From contig NC_014718.1 in assembly GCF_000198775.1 (NCBI RefSeq), positions 531,881 through 595,880 on the forward strand: DNA of 64,000 nt, read 5' to 3'. Within the stretch, counting starts at the first letter, position 1. Each line of letters starts with the position of its first letter. The position numbers and the translations under genes are program-made. Source of the DNA: Mycetohabitans rhizoxinica HKI 454 (GTDB taxonomy: Bacteria; Pseudomonadota; Gammaproteobacteria; Burkholderiales; Burkholderiaceae). Positions 47,420-56,904 of this stretch are shown piece by piece. The notes beneath the pieces are model-generated. The model was not told where the DNA came from. It worked only from the letters and a program-made list of their open reading frames with translations, and ran no database searches.

Positions 47420-47584
47420 CACGCCAGCTCAACGAGCAGCGCGACGTTGCCAGCTGGCGGCCAGCCGCCGATACGGCGCCCTGGCTTTGCCCAACCGCCA
47501 AGATTGACGCAATCGGTCATCGTGGCGCTGAAAAATAGTGCAAACCGACCTACGTTTGATAAAAGGGGTTTTCGGAATTCCGTC

Positions 47585-49084
47585 ATGCTGCTGCGCGCAC
47601 TCCGCAAGTTGTGTTTCGGGTGGATTCTCGCCACACTGGCTGCCGGTGCCGTGCCAGCGCCCGCGCCAGTCGTGCTGATCCCCGTCAGCGGTGCGATCGG
47701 TCCCGCGAGCGCCGATTTTATCGAGCGCGGGCTGGCTCGAGCGGCCAGCCTGCACGCGCAGTTGGCCGTAATCGAGTTGGATACGCCCGGCGGATTAGAT
47801 CCGTCGATGCGCCAAATCATCAAGGCAATGCTCGCCTCGCCGGTCCCGGTGGTGACATTCGTCGCCCCGGCTGGCGCACGGGCCGCTAGCGCGGGAACCT
47901 ATATCCTATACGCCAGCCACATCGCCGCGATGGCGCCCGGCACCAACCTCGGTGCCGCCACACCAATCCAACTCGGCATTGGCGGCGAGCCATCGCCACC
48001 GGGACCGGATAGCGACACCGCAACGGATACGCCCGGGAGCCGGTCCGCCGAGGCGGCCAGCGGCGCCGCGACAGCCGCGGCCGAGCCGACATCGTCGCCT
48101 ACGCGATCCATCGGCGTGCCGGACGACCCGCGCCGCACCGGGGCACACAAGCAGATGCAGGACGCGGCCGCCTACATTCGCAGTCTGGCCCAGTTGCATG
48201 GCCGAAACGGCGAGTGGGCCGAGCGCGCGGTACGCGATGCGGTCAGCCTGCCGGCGAGCGAGGCGCTATCGCGCCACGTGATTGACGTGGTGGCCGGCGA
48301 CCTGGATGCGTTGCTCGCGCAACTCGACGGCAGATGGGTCAGTACCGCGCACGGGGTGCGTACGCTGCAGACCGCCCATGCTCCTGTCGTGCGAATCGCC
48401 CCCGACTGGCGCACCCGTCTACTCGCCGTGATCACCAACCCGAATGTCGCGCTGATCCTGATGGCGATCGGCATGTACGGGTTGTTCTTTGAGTTCGCCA
48501 ATCCGGGTTTCGTGCTACCCGGGGTGGCGGGCGCAATCAGCTTGCTGGTGGGGTTGTTCGCGCTGCACATGCTGCCGGTCAACTATGTCGGATTGATCCT
48601 GATACTGCTGGGCGTTGCCTTCTTGATCGCCGAAGCGTTTCTGCCGGCATTCGGCTCGCTCGGCTTTGGCGGAATCATCGCGTTCGGCATCGGCGCATTG
48701 ATGCTGATCGACACCGAGGTCCCCGGCTTCGGCATCCCACTGCCGTTGATCATTGCACTCGCGTTGCTCAGCGCAACATGCTTCATCGCGATTTCCAGCA
48801 TTGCACTGCGCGCACGCCGGCGTCCGGTCGTCGCGGGCGCCGAGACGTTGGTCGGCAGCACCGGCGTCATGCTTGGTGAGTTGGCGCCGTCCCACGCCGG
48901 CGACGGCGCCTCGGACACGGGCGAGGCGTCGAACGGCTGGGCTCGAATCCAAGGCGAGCAATGGCGCGTGCGCAGCGATCATGCACTGCCCGGCGGCGCG
49001 CCCGTACGTGTGACGGGGCGGCATGGCCTGACACTGAGCGTCGTACCGGCGGCAGCGCCGCCCAAACCAGGAGAACATTCGTAA
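47585..49084 (+). CDS. NfeD-family membrane-bound ClpP-class serine protease
   Basis: The 499-residue protein has a signal peptide ([15 protein letters not shown]), a ClpP/SppA-like protease domain ([21 protein letters not shown], then [20 protein letters not shown] with the candidate catalytic Ser in ASAG, and the later Lys region) and a low-complexity insertion at about 140-185. Four to five transmembrane segments and a C-terminal NfeD OB-fold ([29 protein letters not shown]) follow. Such proteins cleave stomatin-like partners; the next gene encodes one, overlapping by TAATG. The ATG at 47585 gives a proper signal peptide. Confidence 0.88.
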   Translation: MLLRALRKLCFGWILATLAAGAVPAPAPVVLIPVSGAIGPASADFIERGLARAASLHAQLAVIELDTPGGLDPSMRQIIKAMLASPVPVVTFVAPAGARAASAGTYILYASHIAAMAPGTNLGAATPIQLGIGGEPSPPGPDSDTATDTPGSRSAEAASGAATAAAEPTSSPTRSIGVPDDPRRTGAHKQMQDAAAYIRSLAQLHGRNGEWAERAVRDAVSLPASEALSRHVIDVVAGDLDALLAQLDGRWVSTAHGVRTLQTAHAPVVRIAPDWRTRLLAVITNPNVALILMAIGMYGLFFEFANPGFVLPGVAGAISLLVGLFALHMLPVNYVGLILILLGVAFLIAEAFLPAFGSLGFGGIIAFGIGALMLIDTEVPGFGIPLPLIIALALLSATCFIAISSIALRARRRPVVAGAETLVGSTGVMLGELAPSHAGDGASDTGEASNGWARIQGEQWRVRSDHALPGGAPVRVTGRHGLTLSVVPAAAPPKPGEHS

Positions 49085-49848
49085 TGGATTTGACCTTCGG
49101 CTTCGCCGGCTTCGTTGTGCTGCTCGTGGCGATCCTTGTCGCAGCGATCCGAGTATTCCGCGAATATGAACGCGGCGTGGTCTTCATGCTGGGCCGCTTC
49201 TGGCAAGTCAAGGGGCCGGGCCTCGTGTTGATCATTCCCGGCGTTCAGCAGCTTGTCAGGATCGATCTGCGCACCGTTGTGCTGGACGTTCCGTCGCAAG
49301 ACCTGATTACGCACGATAACGTATCGGTCAAGGTCAACGCGGTCGTGTACTTCCGCGTCGTCGATCCGGAAAAAGCGGTAATCCAGGTCGCACGCTACCT
49401 GGAGGCCACTAGCCAGTTGGCACAGACTACGCTGCGCTCGGTGCTCGGCAAGCACGAACTCGACGAGTTGCTGGCCGAGCGCGAGAAGCTCAACGATGAT
49501 ATCCAGAAGGTGCTCGATGCGCAGACGGACGCATGGGGCATCAAGGTCTCCAACGTCGAGATCAAGCACGTTGACCTGAACGAGTCGATGGTGCGCGCCA
49601 TCGCGCGGCAAGCCGAGGCCGAGCGCGAACGCCGCGCTAAGGTCATTCACGCGGAAGGCGAGTTGCAAGCATCGGAAAAGCTACTGCAAGCGGCACAGAT
49701 GCTCGCCCGGCAGCCGCAGGCGATGCAATTGCGCTACCTGCAGACGCTAACCAGCATCGCCGGTGACAAAACCTCGACGATTGTGTTTCCCGTCCCGATA
49801 GACTTGGTCGACGCATTGGCCGCCACCGCGCGCAAGTCCGGCAGCTAG
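49084..49848 (+). CDS. SPFH/band-7 (stomatin-like, slipin) membrane protein
   Basis: The 254-residue protein has one N-terminal membrane anchor ([20 protein letters not shown]) followed by an SPFH domain: [61 protein letters not shown] charged coiled coil ([22 protein letters not shown]) leads to a hydrophobic tail ([13 protein letters not shown]). Stomatins form large membrane rings and microdomains. Its ATG overlaps the stop of the NfeD protease gene, its usual operon partner, which likely processes its C-terminal tail. Confidence 0.92.
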   Translation: MDLTFGFAGFVVLLVAILVAAIRVFREYERGVVFMLGRFWQVKGPGLVLIIPGVQQLVRIDLRTVVLDVPSQDLITHDNVSVKVNAVVYFRVVDPEKAVIQVARYLEATSQLAQTTLRSVLGKHELDELLAEREKLNDDIQKVLDAQTDAWGIKVSNVEIKHVDLNESMVRAIARQAEAERERRAKVIHAEGELQASEKLLQAAQMLARQPQAMQLRYLQTLTSIAGDKTSTIVFPVPIDLVDALAATARKSGS

Positions 49849-50053
49849 CCGGCAAGACGCGGACCAGGAAAATCCAGCGCCGATCTTCAAAAGGACCGGC
49901 TGGTGGCACGGCATAGATAGCGGCCGTGCCAGCCTGCGCGTGTCATCCCCTCGCGGTGTGGTGTTATCGTTGCCGCCCGCGCTGCGCTCCGGTATGGTGT
50001 CCCCATGCTCACTGCACTGATGAACGTTGCGCGTGCCCGCAGCGTACCGTGAA

Positions 50054-51115
50054 ATGCCTGATACCACTGAATCCGTCCATGAGCCGATCCGCACCGACGT
50101 ACTGATCATTGGTGCCGGGCCGGTCGGGTTGTTCGCCGCCTTCGAGGCCGGCGTGATTGGACTAACGTGTGAGGTCGTCGACACGCTTGCGCAGATCGGC
50201 GGCCAATGCACCGAGCTGTATCCGGACAAGCCCATTTTCGATATTCCGGCGATTCCAGTCTGCACCGCGCGCGAACTGGTCGAGCGGCTCGCCGAGCAAT
50301 GTCGCCCGTTCAACGTGCCGATCCGTCTGGGTCAGCGCGTGGTCCATGTCGAGCAACGCGAAGACGGCCGCTGGCGCGCTCGCACGGAGCAGCAACTGGA
50401 GTTCGATGCCGCGGCGATCTTGATCAGCGCAGGCAATGGCGCGTTCGTGCCGCAACGACTGGCGTTGCCCGACGCGGCCTCGCTGGAGGGCCGCCATCTG
50501 CACTACGCGGTGCGCAACCTCGATGACTTTGCGGGTCGGCGCGTAGTCGTGGCGGGCGGCGGAGACTCAGCGCTCGATTGGGCGCTCGCGCTGCGCCACA
50601 TCGCCCAGCATGTGACGCTGGTACACCGGCGCAACGCATTCCGTGCAGCGGACTCGACCGTCGAACAGTTGCGCCGCGCCGCTGACGCCGGCGAGCTCGA
50701 TATCGTAACGGGCACGATCACGGCATTGCGCACCGAGCACGGCGTGTTGCAGGCGGTGGATATCACACAGATCGGCGCGCAAACAAGCGTGCCGGCGGAA
50801 CATGTCATCGCGCTATATGGACTAGTCGCCGATTTAGGACCCATCGCGCAGTGGGGCATGGAGATTCGCGCGGGACGCATCGCGGTGGACACGTCCAACT
50901 ACGAAAGCTCGCGCCCGGGCCTGTTCGCGGTCGGTGACATCGCGATCTACCCGAACAAACAGAAGCTGATCCTGTCTGGCTTCCACGAGGCCGCGCTGGC
51001 GCTGCGCAAGATATACGGCTACGCGCATCCTGAACGCAAGCGCGTGCACGTCCACTCCAGCTACGATCCCACGTTGTCGGAGAAGATCCTCGGCACGCCG
51101 GCCGCGTCGGCGTAA
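50054..51115 (+). CDS. Ferredoxin/flavodoxin-NADP reductase, thioredoxin-reductase-like
   Basis: The 353-residue flavoprotein has the FAD motif DVLIIGAGPVGLFAAFEAG near the N-terminus, GGQCTELYPDKPIFDIPAIP, the NADP motif VVVAGGGDSALDWALAL, and the closing ATG-like motif FAVGDIAIYPNKQKLILSGFHEAALA. It lacks the redox CxxC of thioredoxin reductases, which places it with the single-domain TrxR-like FNR family that reduces ferredoxin with NADPH. ATG 50054 gives normal length; an in-frame start at 50027 adds nine residues. Confidence 0.9.
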   Translation: MPDTTESVHEPIRTDVLIIGAGPVGLFAAFEAGVIGLTCEVVDTLAQIGGQCTELYPDKPIFDIPAIPVCTARELVERLAEQCRPFNVPIRLGQRVVHVEQREDGRWRARTEQQLEFDAAAILISAGNGAFVPQRLALPDAASLEGRHLHYAVRNLDDFAGRRVVVAGGGDSALDWALALRHIAQHVTLVHRRNAFRAADSTVEQLRRAADAGELDIVTGTITALRTEHGVLQAVDITQIGAQTSVPAEHVIALYGLVADLGPIAQWGMEIRAGRIAVDTSNYESSRPGLFAVGDIAIYPNKQKLILSGFHEAALALRKIYGYAHPERKRVHVHSSYDPTLSEKILGTPAASA

Positions 51116-51360
51116 GCCCCCCGCTGCACACCGACGCCCGCGCGCGCCGTCACCGCGCCGGGCGTGGGCCTTGCCGTCTTAGAAGTAATGTGTTGCTTGT
51201 GAGCCTGTCGAGATTCAGTTCCAGTGGCGCCCGCAGCTTCGCGACGCAAACGATGAAGTAGTCTTGGAAACCGCGATCAGTAATCGAGCCCATAGGTAAT
51301 TCCTCCGTTTTTAACGGAGTCGGAAAATAGAAGCTATGCGGCCATGGCCGGCTGCTGTTT

Positions 51361-51415
51361 TAGCGTCAATCCGCCCAGAGCCATGTTTGGGCGGATCTGG
51401 CTGTCCGTGAATCTC
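51361..51415 (-). pseudogene. IS3-type transposase C-terminal scrap
   Basis: The minus frame reads IRPNMALGGLTLKQQPAMAA, the usual end of IS3-family OrfB. Nothing else of the element remains. Confidence 0.4.
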
Positions 51416-51479
51416 GACTTTTTCATTTTGTAGACCCCTCAACGATAAAATTCTACTTCTGTTCCCGCTGGATTCTCGG

Positions 51480-51735
51480 GAGAATTACCAAATGGTCTCT
51501 CGCGCGCTCTGCGCAAACTCGGCCGCATCGAACGCACGCTTTTGCTGATTGACTGGCTGCTCGATCCAGCCTTGCGGCAACGCGTCGCCGCCGCACTCAG
51601 CAAGGGCGAGGCTCGCAATACGTTGGCCCGCGCCGTGTGCTTCAACCGACTCGACAAGCTACATGATCCCCCGTACGAACTGCAGTGCCATCGCGCCAGT
51701 GGCTTGAACCTTGCCGTCGCGGCGAGAGCCAATGG
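51480..51735 (+). pseudogene. Tn3-family transposase, C-terminal relic
   Basis: The frame reads [41 protein letters not shown] and [14 protein letters not shown], the conserved C-terminus of Tn3 transposases. It lacks the catalytic N-terminal part. The N-terminal Tn3 relic at 27110-27780 may or may not derive from the same element. Confidence 0.7.
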
Positions 51736-51983
51736 GGAATTGGCGTTCCCACATCCGCCCCCCAAATGCGATGCTCTCCGTGAAGTTCCGCAGCCACTGG
51801 CGACTGAACTGCTGCCGCTAGCAGAAATTAAGCTGAACTGTGACGAAAACACGACCTATTCGATCGTCTGCCGTGCCTCGCCCGGTCGGGGACGCATTCG
51901 CGATCGCGCGCCGGAACAAGCTTGCATGCCCATTCCATAAGTAGTAACATACCTACATTAAACGAGCGGCTTGGAGACATGCC

Positions 51984-52238
51984 ATGACGATCACCACGCT
52001 ATCGAGCCGGGAACTGAATCACGACGTGACCCGGGCCAAGAAGGCAGCCAACAACGGGCCGGTGTTCATTACCGATCGCGGCAAGCCTGCCCACGTACTC
52101 TTAAGCTTTGAGGCCTATCAAAAACTCACGCAACAGCGCCGCAATATTGCGGACACGCTTGCCATGCCCGGCGTGGAAGACATCGAGTTCAATCCGCCAC
52201 GTGCTAATGTTCAAACGCGGCCGGCTGATCTGACTTGA
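51984..52238 (+). CDS. Phd/YefM-type antitoxin
   Basis: The 84-residue protein (TTLSSRELNHDVTRAKKAAN, GPVFITDRGKPAHVLLSFEAYQKL) is a typical Phd-fold antitoxin with an acidic, Pro-containing tail that would wrap the toxin. A GGAG lies eleven bases before the ATG. Its stop overlaps the start of the PIN toxin gene. It should bind its own promoter; a short run of ACATACCTACAT just upstream may be part of the operator. Confidence 0.82.
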   Translation: MTITTLSSRELNHDVTRAKKAANNGPVFITDRGKPAHVLLSFEAYQKLTQQRRNIADTLAMPGVEDIEFNPPRANVQTRPADLT

Positions 52239-52660
52239 TGTACGTACTCGATACCAATGTTGTGTCCGAGTTACGCAAGGTTCGGGCGGGCAAGGCTGAT
52301 GCCAATGTCACGGCATGGACTACCAGCGTGGATGCAGGTTGGCTTTTTGTGTCCGCTATTACCATCATGGAATTGGAAACGGGTGTCTTGCAAATCGAGC
52401 GGCGCGATGCCGATCAGGGCAGGATACTACGAGCCTGGATAGAGCATCACGTCCTGCCCGAGTTTGCAGACCGCGTTTTACCGATTGATATTCGTGTGGC
52501 GCAGCGCTGCGCCCGATTGCATGTACCCAACCGGCAATCAGAGCGAGACGCATTGATTGCTGCCACAGCGCTGGTACACGGGATGACGGTGGTCACCCGT
52601 AACGTGGCGGATTTTGCCGCGACCGGCGTCAATCTTCTGAATCCTTGGATGGACACGTAG
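52238..52660 (+). CDS. vapC: VapC/FitB-type PIN ribonuclease toxin
   Basis: The 140-residue protein has all acidic PIN positions: YVLDTNVVSELRK (Asp 5, Glu 11), SAITIMELETGV (Glu), RQSERDALIAATALVHGMTVVTRNVADF (the Asp pair). Such enzymes cleave tRNA or other RNA with Mg. It is coupled to the antitoxin by TGATG (ATG 52238; an upstream TTG at 52235 is not needed). It looks intact and lies among IS relics at the right edge of the accessory region. Confidence 0.87.
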   Translation: MYVLDTNVVSELRKVRAGKADANVTAWTTSVDAGWLFVSAITIMELETGVLQIERRDADQGRILRAWIEHHVLPEFADRVLPIDIRVAQRCARLHVPNRQSERDALIAATALVHGMTVVTRNVADFAATGVNLLNPWMDT

Positions 52661-52849
52661 CCTGAGGTGCTTGTACCTTTTACCCAAACGCTGAGAAACC
52701 GTGCCGATAGCCGCTACAGTGCCGCAGACGCCCCAGACCCAATGGCCACGATGAAAACGCCTCGGATTGCCCCGCGACGGCTTGACGCCTTTGCCCACCA
52801 CGCTCGACGAGGTGCTCGACAAGTGGGCGTATGAAAGGGGTGTCAAGAA

Positions 52850-52930
52850 TCGACTTCTCTCGTCCTGGCGCCCACCGATAACGCGAAGAAGGAGTCGTTC
52901 AACGGGCGCTTGCGTGAGGAATGCCTGGTC
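52850..52930 (+). pseudogene. IS3-family OrfB scrap
   Basis: A frame reads PTDNAKKESFNGRLREECL, the final DDE Glu block of IS3-type transposases. Only about 25 residues remain. Confidence 0.5.
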
Positions 52931-52978
52931 TGGCTAGCGCTGCGCAACGTCGTTGCCAAATGAATTCCGGATACGTTC

Positions 52979-54602
52979 TTCACCACTTGAATGTAGACGG
53001 TGGACTGGCATCATCCTGTCCGACTCGCGAAAGATCCCCCGGATAAACGAAGCATGCGGGTTCAGCTGCTGGTTAATGTGCCCGACTTCTGAGCCAAGGC
53101 ACACTGTCCTGAATTCGCGCCCGGGCCGGTTCAGAGAACTGGTTGGCTTCCATAAAGCGGGTGATTTCACCCTTCGCTATATTCCATTGATGATCGTTTA
53201 AATTATTTAGCCAACCCGCGCCCCGAAGTCTGCTAAGCACATTGCATAAGGCAGCTTCACCCGCGCCATTCAATAGACTCAAGCCCTGCTGCCAGACCCA
53301 CTTTACCAGTGCATCGTCTAAACTGTAGGCATACATTAGTAGGCCGAGTGCGACCTGCGCGCGCTGCGCTGGCAGTACGCGCAGCAATGCCGGCTCTAGT
53401 AACTGGAGTTCGTGTGCGTGATGCTCGCTCGGTAACCTCGTCAACCCCTCTGGAAGACCGCGTAGCGCAACGCCCAACTGCTCGTCAGGCAGTGACAGCG
53501 CCACATCACGCAGCTGCGTGTACGGTGCGAGCCGCTCCGCTTGCGGCAAAACCCATATGAAACTTGCTAACATGCCAACCGATGCGCCTTGCACAGAAGG
53601 CGGTAACTGCAGCGCTTGTCCGAATAACACCGCATACAGTTCAGGGCGGGGGTCGTCGCTTCCCCCAAAGTGAATCATTCGCAGACACAATACTGGGATC
53701 AGCTCCGCTTGCTCGGACACCCTCAAGGATGCAAGCCGAGCCACGAGCGCCTGATAACGCTCGACAAACTCAGGTGAGCCAAACAATAAGGATCCCAAAC
53801 TCTCAGCTAGCTCCGTCCAGACATTCTCCTCCTCGGGCGCACGCCGCTGCGCCCTCGCATAAGCGAAGTCGAATAATTCATCGCGATGGCTCCAATGAAA
53901 ATCGCGCAATGAGTGCAACAACAGCGCTTTTTGTATCTGCACGCCATCCTTCGGAATGCGCTGCGCCGCCGCGTATATGCGCTTGAAGGCTTCGGCCTTG
54001 CTCGCGATACGGCAACGCTTCCAAATGTTGGCGCAACGCCTCAAGCGGCTCGACATGCTGCGCCGGATCGGCGAGCGTGCCATCCATCTCATTGAGCAGT
54101 TGGTTGACCGACGCAAGACTGGCGACTTGGTTGGCTCGTTGCCAGTAGCGGTAGACTACGCGCCGACTGTGCATCGCATGATACGTACGACGATCGACTG
54201 CTGAAAAATTTCCCACGTCTTGAACGGGCACGTAGTCACCGATCTGCTGAATCAGTTCAAGCGGCAGGCCATGATATGTCGTGGGCCGGCTAGCCAACGG
54301 GTTCGCCAGCCCACCGCTTGCTGGTTTCAATGTCGGCGGGGGGGCCGACGCAGCAGTTTGTGGGTACAACTCCAACGCACATATGTAGGCTTGGTAGTCG
54401 TTCAAAGCGGCATTCAGATCAAAGTCCATCGGTAAGCTCGGCAGTTTATAAGAAAACGGCGCAATACGAAGCGAAGCCGCACAGTAGGTTAGCTAAAAGC
54501 GGGAAGCTGAGTACAGCGATGAACTGTGACCGCCATGTTCTTGGCGGATAGTGCAATGCCAATATGCGGAAGTTGTTACGTCGTCTGTTGGCAACGCACA
54601 CT
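52979..54602 (-). repeat. Copy 2 of the 1.6-kb inverted duplication
   Basis: Inverted partner of 30652-32272, including the F-box pseudogene and its flanks. Confidence 0.8.
53073..54429 (-). pseudogene. F-box/helical-repeat effector, third copy, single-base frameshift
   Basis: This copy is very close to the gene at 30825: same MDFDLNAALNDYQAY start, F-box (TYHGLPLELIQQIGDYVPVQ, DVGNFSAVDRRTYHAM), repeats and ending EITRFMEANQFSEPARARIQ. At about 53996 an extra C makes CAAGGCCGAAGCC where the intact copy has CAAGGCGAAGCC. The frame shifts after EALPYREQG and the true sequence continues in another frame from about 53990 down to 53073. The first frame alone would give a 183-residue protein that keeps the F-box but loses the repeats. 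Confidence 0.8.
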
Positions 54603-54613
54603 TTTAAAGAAAA

Positions 54614-55045
54614 ATGGAGGCCCCGACGGACCGGCGCGAAGCGCTGGAAGTGCTGCCTCGGCGGGGGCTATCGCAACGCAAGGCATGTTGCTATCTGGGG
54701 CTGGGTCGTCGGGTGGCAACCTATACGCTTAAGCAACCACAGAAGAATCGGAGCGTGAGCGAGCGACTGATTGCGGCCGCTCAGGAAGTGCCGCGTTTGG
54801 GCTACCGGCGGATGTCGGTCTGGCTGGCGCTGGGCGAATCACACGTGCGGCGAATGTGGCGAGCGTTGCAGCTCAACAGCGACTGATGCGGCTGTACGGC
54901 AAGCCAGCGTTCATTCGGTCTGACAATGGCGCCGAATTTACCGCTGCAAGGTCATGCAGCTGGCTGCAAGATGCAGCAATCGGCCCGGCCTCCATCGCGC
55001 CCGGCAGTGCGTGGTAAAACGGGTTTGTCGAAAGCGGCTCTGCCT
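54614..55045 (+). pseudogene. IS3-family (IS407-like) OrfB relic
   Basis: The first part reads GLSQRKACCYLGLGRRVATY and EVPRLGYRRMSVWLAL, the N-terminal HTH_21-type region. After a large deletion the frame MRLYGKPAFIRSDNGAEFTA gives the catalytic DNGxEF block, and a stop appears where NGFVES should continue. The element is dead. Confidence 0.7.
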
Positions 55046-55130
55046 CCCGGAGACAGCACGGTGAATTCACCGTGCCTTTACCATGCCGTGACACTGTGAC
55101 CGTGCTAGGCGGAACGACATGCACGGCAGG

Positions 55131-55508
55131 CTACGTCAGGCAGCGGGCCACGTGGAAACGCATTGTGGACTCCTCCGGCTCCGCGCCTCTGGCCGGTTGC
55201 GCAACGCTGACAATCGTGCCGCCCGTCGCCGACGGCGTCAGCAGGATTACCCAGCTACCCCGCCCGATGTCCAACTCCGTCGTCTCGCCACTGCGTGACG
55301 CGCGCACGTTCGGCAGGCGTTCGCGCAAGCAGGCGCTCACATCGCGCATAGAGCGCAGCGAAGACACATAGATCAGCGGCTTGTCCTGCGCGAGCGGCGA
55401 CGCGTCATGTCCGCCGTTTGTCGCACTCGAGCATCCGGCCATGCTGAGCACTGTCGCAAATGTGAAACAACACCGGCGGATAAATGCGGAGTGGGAGGGT
55501 TTTCGCAT
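55131..55508 (-). CDS. Small lipoprotein
   Basis: The 125-residue product has a basic N-terminus, a hydrophobic stretch and a lipobox ending in MAGC (CCFTFATVLSMAGCSSA). A soluble domain follows (IYVSSLRSMRDVSACLRERL, GSWVILLTPSATGGTIVSVA). Similar short lipoproteins are common in Burkholderia and lack an assigned role. A strong terminator lies about 145 bases upstream on the same strand, so it needs its own promoter. Confidence 0.7.
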   Translation of the reverse strand: MRKPSHSAFIRRCCFTFATVLSMAGCSSATNGGHDASPLAQDKPLIYVSSLRSMRDVSACLRERLPNVRASRSGETTELDIGRGSWVILLTPSATGGTIVSVAQPARGAEPEESTMRFHVARCLT

Positions 55509-55652
55509 AAGGCTGTTCCGAAAACTTTCTTTTTACGGCATAATCCGAGTCGTCGAAAGCCTGAACTTCTTTAAAAAGGAAACTTCTTCGCAATCGACAC
55601 TGCGGTTCCGAGACGTTATAGGCGATTTGAGCAAACCAAAAGCGTCGAACCG

Positions 55653-55678
55653 AAAAAAAAGCCGGCACGAAGCCGGCT
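55653..55678 (-). terminator. Rho-independent terminator
   Basis: Minus strand: AGCCGGCT, loop TCG, TGCCGGCT overlapping stem, then eight T. It closes the candidate small RNA. Confidence 0.75.
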
Positions 55679-55748
55679 GAAGGGCTCTGGTCTTATTCCG
55701 AGGGCTTAACCAGAACCTGAGACTAATGCGAGGCGTGCCTCGCACAGG
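55653..55748 (-). ncRNA. Candidate small RNA of about 96 nt
   Basis: On the minus strand a promoter-like TTGTCA (55785-55780) and GATAAT (55760-55755) precede a gene-free stretch. A TGCGAGG/CCTCGCA hairpin comes first, then paired CTCTGGTC/GGTTCTGG-type segments, and the stretch ends in a strong intrinsic terminator, AGCCGGC-TTCG-type stem with eight T. No frame in it is convincing. It could be a Burkholderia small RNA, perhaps of the betaproteobacterial toxic sRNA class, but I cannot confirm a family. Confidence 0.5.
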
Positions 55749-55754
55749 GCCGCA

Positions 55755-55804
55755 ATTATCGCATATAAGCACTGGCACGTGACAAATTCCGCCCGCCAGT
55801 GCTT
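55755..55804 (-). promoter_or_regulatory. sRNA promoter within a 10-bp inverted repeat
   Basis: AAGCACTGGC (55767-55776) and GCCAGTGCTT (55795-55804) form a perfect inverted repeat around the -35 element TTGTCA; -10 GATAAT lies at 55755-55760 with 19-base spacing. On the plus strand the right arm is followed by ATTTTTT, so the same stem could end a plus-strand transcript. Confidence 0.5.
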
Positions 55805-56115
55805 ATTTTTTCGCAAAATCGTTGACTGCATCGGCTTTTAGCTCGCGCTGAGCAATTCAACTCCCATACCGAATTCCGAATTGGATTCGTTATCGGTGGC
55901 GTTGCGCGTGCGTGAGTTGACGCAGCGCCACGGGACCGACGAATCAATCCGAACTCAGCCGCGCAATGGTGCACTTCAGCCTGCTGTGGCACGAGAAACC
56001 GGCAACACAAGCAATCATGGCCGCCGAGTTGACCAAGGCGCTCGCCTAGCACAACGCGTCGATCGTGCTCCGGTAGCCAGGGACCATCGCGAACGCGAAC
56101 GACAGATCAGCATTC
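55805..56115. other. Noncoding or decayed stretch
   Basis: A plus-strand segment around 55975-56045 (MVHFSLLWHEKPATQAIMAA) looks faintly protein-like but is not recognised. Otherwise nothing can be supported. Confidence 0.3.
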
Positions 56116-56448
56116 CTAGTGAGCAGCGGTCTTCGAAAAGCCGTTCATCAACACGACGCCGGCGACGATGAACCCCATGCCGGTCACCGCCGGCCAATCG
56201 AGCCGCTGATCGTAGACGAAGAACGCAACCAGCGAAATCAATACAATGCCGACTCCCGACCAGATCGCATAGGCAATGCCGACCGACACCGAACGCAACG
56301 TCAGGGACAGGCAGTAGAACGCGACCGCGTAGCCGAGCGCAGTGATCACCGACGGCAGCAGCCGCGTAAAACCATCGGACGCCTTGAGCGCCGACGTGCC
56401 GATCACTTCGGCGACGATTGCAATCGCGAGATACAAGTAGGCAAGCAT
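56116..56448 (-). CDS. Small multidrug resistance (SMR/EmrE-type) efflux protein
   Basis: The 110-residue protein has four transmembrane helices and the SMR signature: YLAIAIVAEVIGTSALKASDG with the essential Glu 14, PSVITALGYAVAFYCLSLTL, IPxGIAYAIWSGVG-like stretch VGIAYAIWSGVGIVLI, and GMGFIVAGVVLMN. It would exchange protons for cationic drugs as a dimer in the inner membrane. All key residues are kept. It stands alone. Confidence 0.93.
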   Translation of the reverse strand: MLAYLYLAIAIVAEVIGTSALKASDGFTRLLPSVITALGYAVAFYCLSLTLRSVSVGIAYAIWSGVGIVLISLVAFFVYDQRLDWPAVTGMGFIVAGVVLMNGFSKTAAH

Positions 56449-56904
56449 AGGTGGACATCGCTACGGCAACGACCACGATTATACGCATGCGCGCGATGCG
56501 CGAATGAATGTTGCGCGACCTCAGCACGCCGGTGAAACTGGGCTCCGATACGCACGAGCAGAGGGTCTGCGAAAGTCTGGCGAAGAACGCGCGGTGCATG
56601 GCCGGCTATGACAAGCGTCTGCCGCGCCCAAAGCTAGCACCAGCGCTCACGCGCTTCGCGCGACGCTTCCTGCGATAAGGGCGTGACGATGGCAGTGGCT
56701 TGCGCCAGTTCCCCAATAAACCGAGCAGAACGGCGCACGATCCGTGCCGAACCGGGTAAAATCCGGCGCGAACGGGGCAGGCAGCAGCAAACTATGCTAC
56801 CTTTGCGGATATTTTGGCGCGCGCAGTCGCCATAGTGACGCCTGGGCGCGCCATCGTGACTGCGCGCAGTCAATCCTCACGTTTTATTGCACACCGAGGA
56901 GCCC
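56449..56904. other. Intergenic region with candidate hpn operator
   Basis: No gene is seen. GACTGCGCGCAGTC at 56858-56871 is a perfect 14-base palindrome 34 bases before hpnD, and half of it (GCGCAGTC) recurs at 56821-56828. CATAGTGAC and CATCGTGAC are also repeated. These could be regulator sites for the hopanoid operon. Confidence 0.4.

Noticed and set aside
47906..48199. Minus-strand frames inside the NfeD gene
   Set aside because: They mirror the low-complexity insertion of the plus-strand protein and have no independent support.
51173..51293. Minus-strand small frame with GGAGG before ATG at 51293
   Set aside because: It runs on into the complement of the FNR gene end and begins inside an IS3 scrap; the ribosome-binding site alone is not enough.
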